Positions 5,870 to 6,179 of a stretch of DNA of 6,179 nt are shown in pieces. A program made the position numbers and the translations under genes. Below the pieces are notes generated by a model. That model saw only the letters and a list, made by a program, of their open reading frames with translations. It was not told the origin of the DNA and made no database searches. The DNA comes from an uncultured Ruminococcus sp. (GTDB taxonomy: Bacteria > Bacillota_A > Clostridia > Oscillospirales > Ruminococcaceae). The first letter of the stretch is position 1. Every line of letters begins with the position of its first letter. The DNA lies in contig CAMOXW010000037.1 in the NCBI GenBank assembly GCA_946629405.1, positions 1 through 6,179 on the forward strand. The letters run 5' to 3'.

Positions 5870-6179
5870 TTACCAGTTTTCATACCGCTGTCCTGTATGC
5901 AGTTCTGCCATTCTCTGCATTTCTGAATCGGTCAGCTCAAAGTCGAAGATACTGTAATTCTCAAGGATATGGTCAGGATTCTGTGAACCCGGTATCGTGA
6001 CATAGCCTGCCTGCAAATGCCAGCGAAGTATTACCTGTGCCGATGTCTTACCGTGCGTTTCAGCAATATCCATGATAGTATCATTACCGAACAAGTCCTG
6101 CGTATGACCTCTGCCGCCGAACGGATACCACGATTCTACCACCGTACCGTATTTGGCAATATCTTTTTGAAACTGCGTG
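5870..6179 (-). CDS. Aldo/keto reductase, C-terminal part (5' end outside window)
   Basis: The minus-strand frame is open to the window edge. The GTG at 6140-6142 is internal, since the upstream codons (reading QFQKDIAKYGTV) continue the family pattern. About 102 C-terminal residues of an expected 270-280 are present. Recognisable segments are KYGTVVESWYPFGG, the helix with AETHGKTSAQVILRWHLQAG, the cofactor segment VTIPGSQNPDHILEN and FDFELTDSEMQRM near the end, all characteristic of TIM-barrel NAD(P)H-dependent aldo/keto reductases of the AKR5-like group. The catalytic Asp, Tyr, Lys and His lie outside the window. In the cofactor segment Gly and His replace the Lys and Arg that usually contact the NADPH 2'-phosphate. 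It is upstream of, and 13 bp from, the flavoprotein gene in the same operon. The substrate cannot be deduced. Confidence 0.9.
   Translation of the reverse strand, partial: TQFQKDIAKYGTVVESWYPFGGRGHTQDLFGNDTIMDIAETHGKTSAQVILRWHLQAGYVTIPGSQNPDHILENYSIFDFELTDSEMQRMAELHTGQRYENW

Noticed and set aside
6140..6142. GTG as a start codon for the aldo/keto reductase fragment
   Set aside because: The frame continues upstream to the window edge with family-consistent residues and there is no ribosome binding site before the GTG.

Overview
The window looks like chromosomal DNA from a low-to-mid GC Gram-positive gut or rumen anaerobe of the class Clostridia, most like Ruminococcus or another Oscillospiraceae. 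This rests on several features: strong GGAGG-type ribosome binding sites, consensus sigma-A promoters, a clostridial DUF6465-type protein beside HU, a GH130 mannoside phosphorylase, and a clostridial-type galactokinase. The genus is an inference from protein resemblance, not a computed placement.

Layout. Bases 1-1730 (+) hold the C-terminal two thirds of the ClpB disaggregase. Bases 1860-2583 (+) are a compact, apparently strongly expressed two-gene unit: a fully consensus promoter, an HU nucleoid protein, then a small protein with a histone H1-like Lys/Ala-rich tail, closed by a perfect hairpin terminator. Bases 2597-3730 (-) are a single-gene unit coding for a GH130 beta-1,4-mannoside phosphorylase, with its own terminator, promoter and a palindromic leader element. 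Bases 3852-5176 (+) hold a divergently transcribed galactokinase-family gene. Bases 5251-6179 (-) are the end of an operon in which an aldo/keto reductase (C-terminal part only) is followed by a flavodoxin-fold protein with a four-cysteine motif like that of the iron-sulfur flavoproteins.

How the genes may work together. ClpB and the HU unit are housekeeping functions (proteostasis, chromosome packing). The divergent GH130/galactokinase pair would fit use of galactomannan-type plant polysaccharide: phosphorolysis of beta-1,4-mannosides gives mannose 1-phosphate, and galactokinase would capture galactose from side chains. The region between them is AT-rich and repeat-laden and is the most likely regulatory spot in the window. 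The reductase pair at the right edge looks like a small redox operon of unknown substrate.

No RNA gene, CRISPR array, insertion sequence or phage feature was seen. I did not find an unmistakably new system. The best leads are the H1-like HU partner, the palindrome and repeated motif in the GH130 leader, the altered galactokinase signature and the cysteine-motif flavoprotein.
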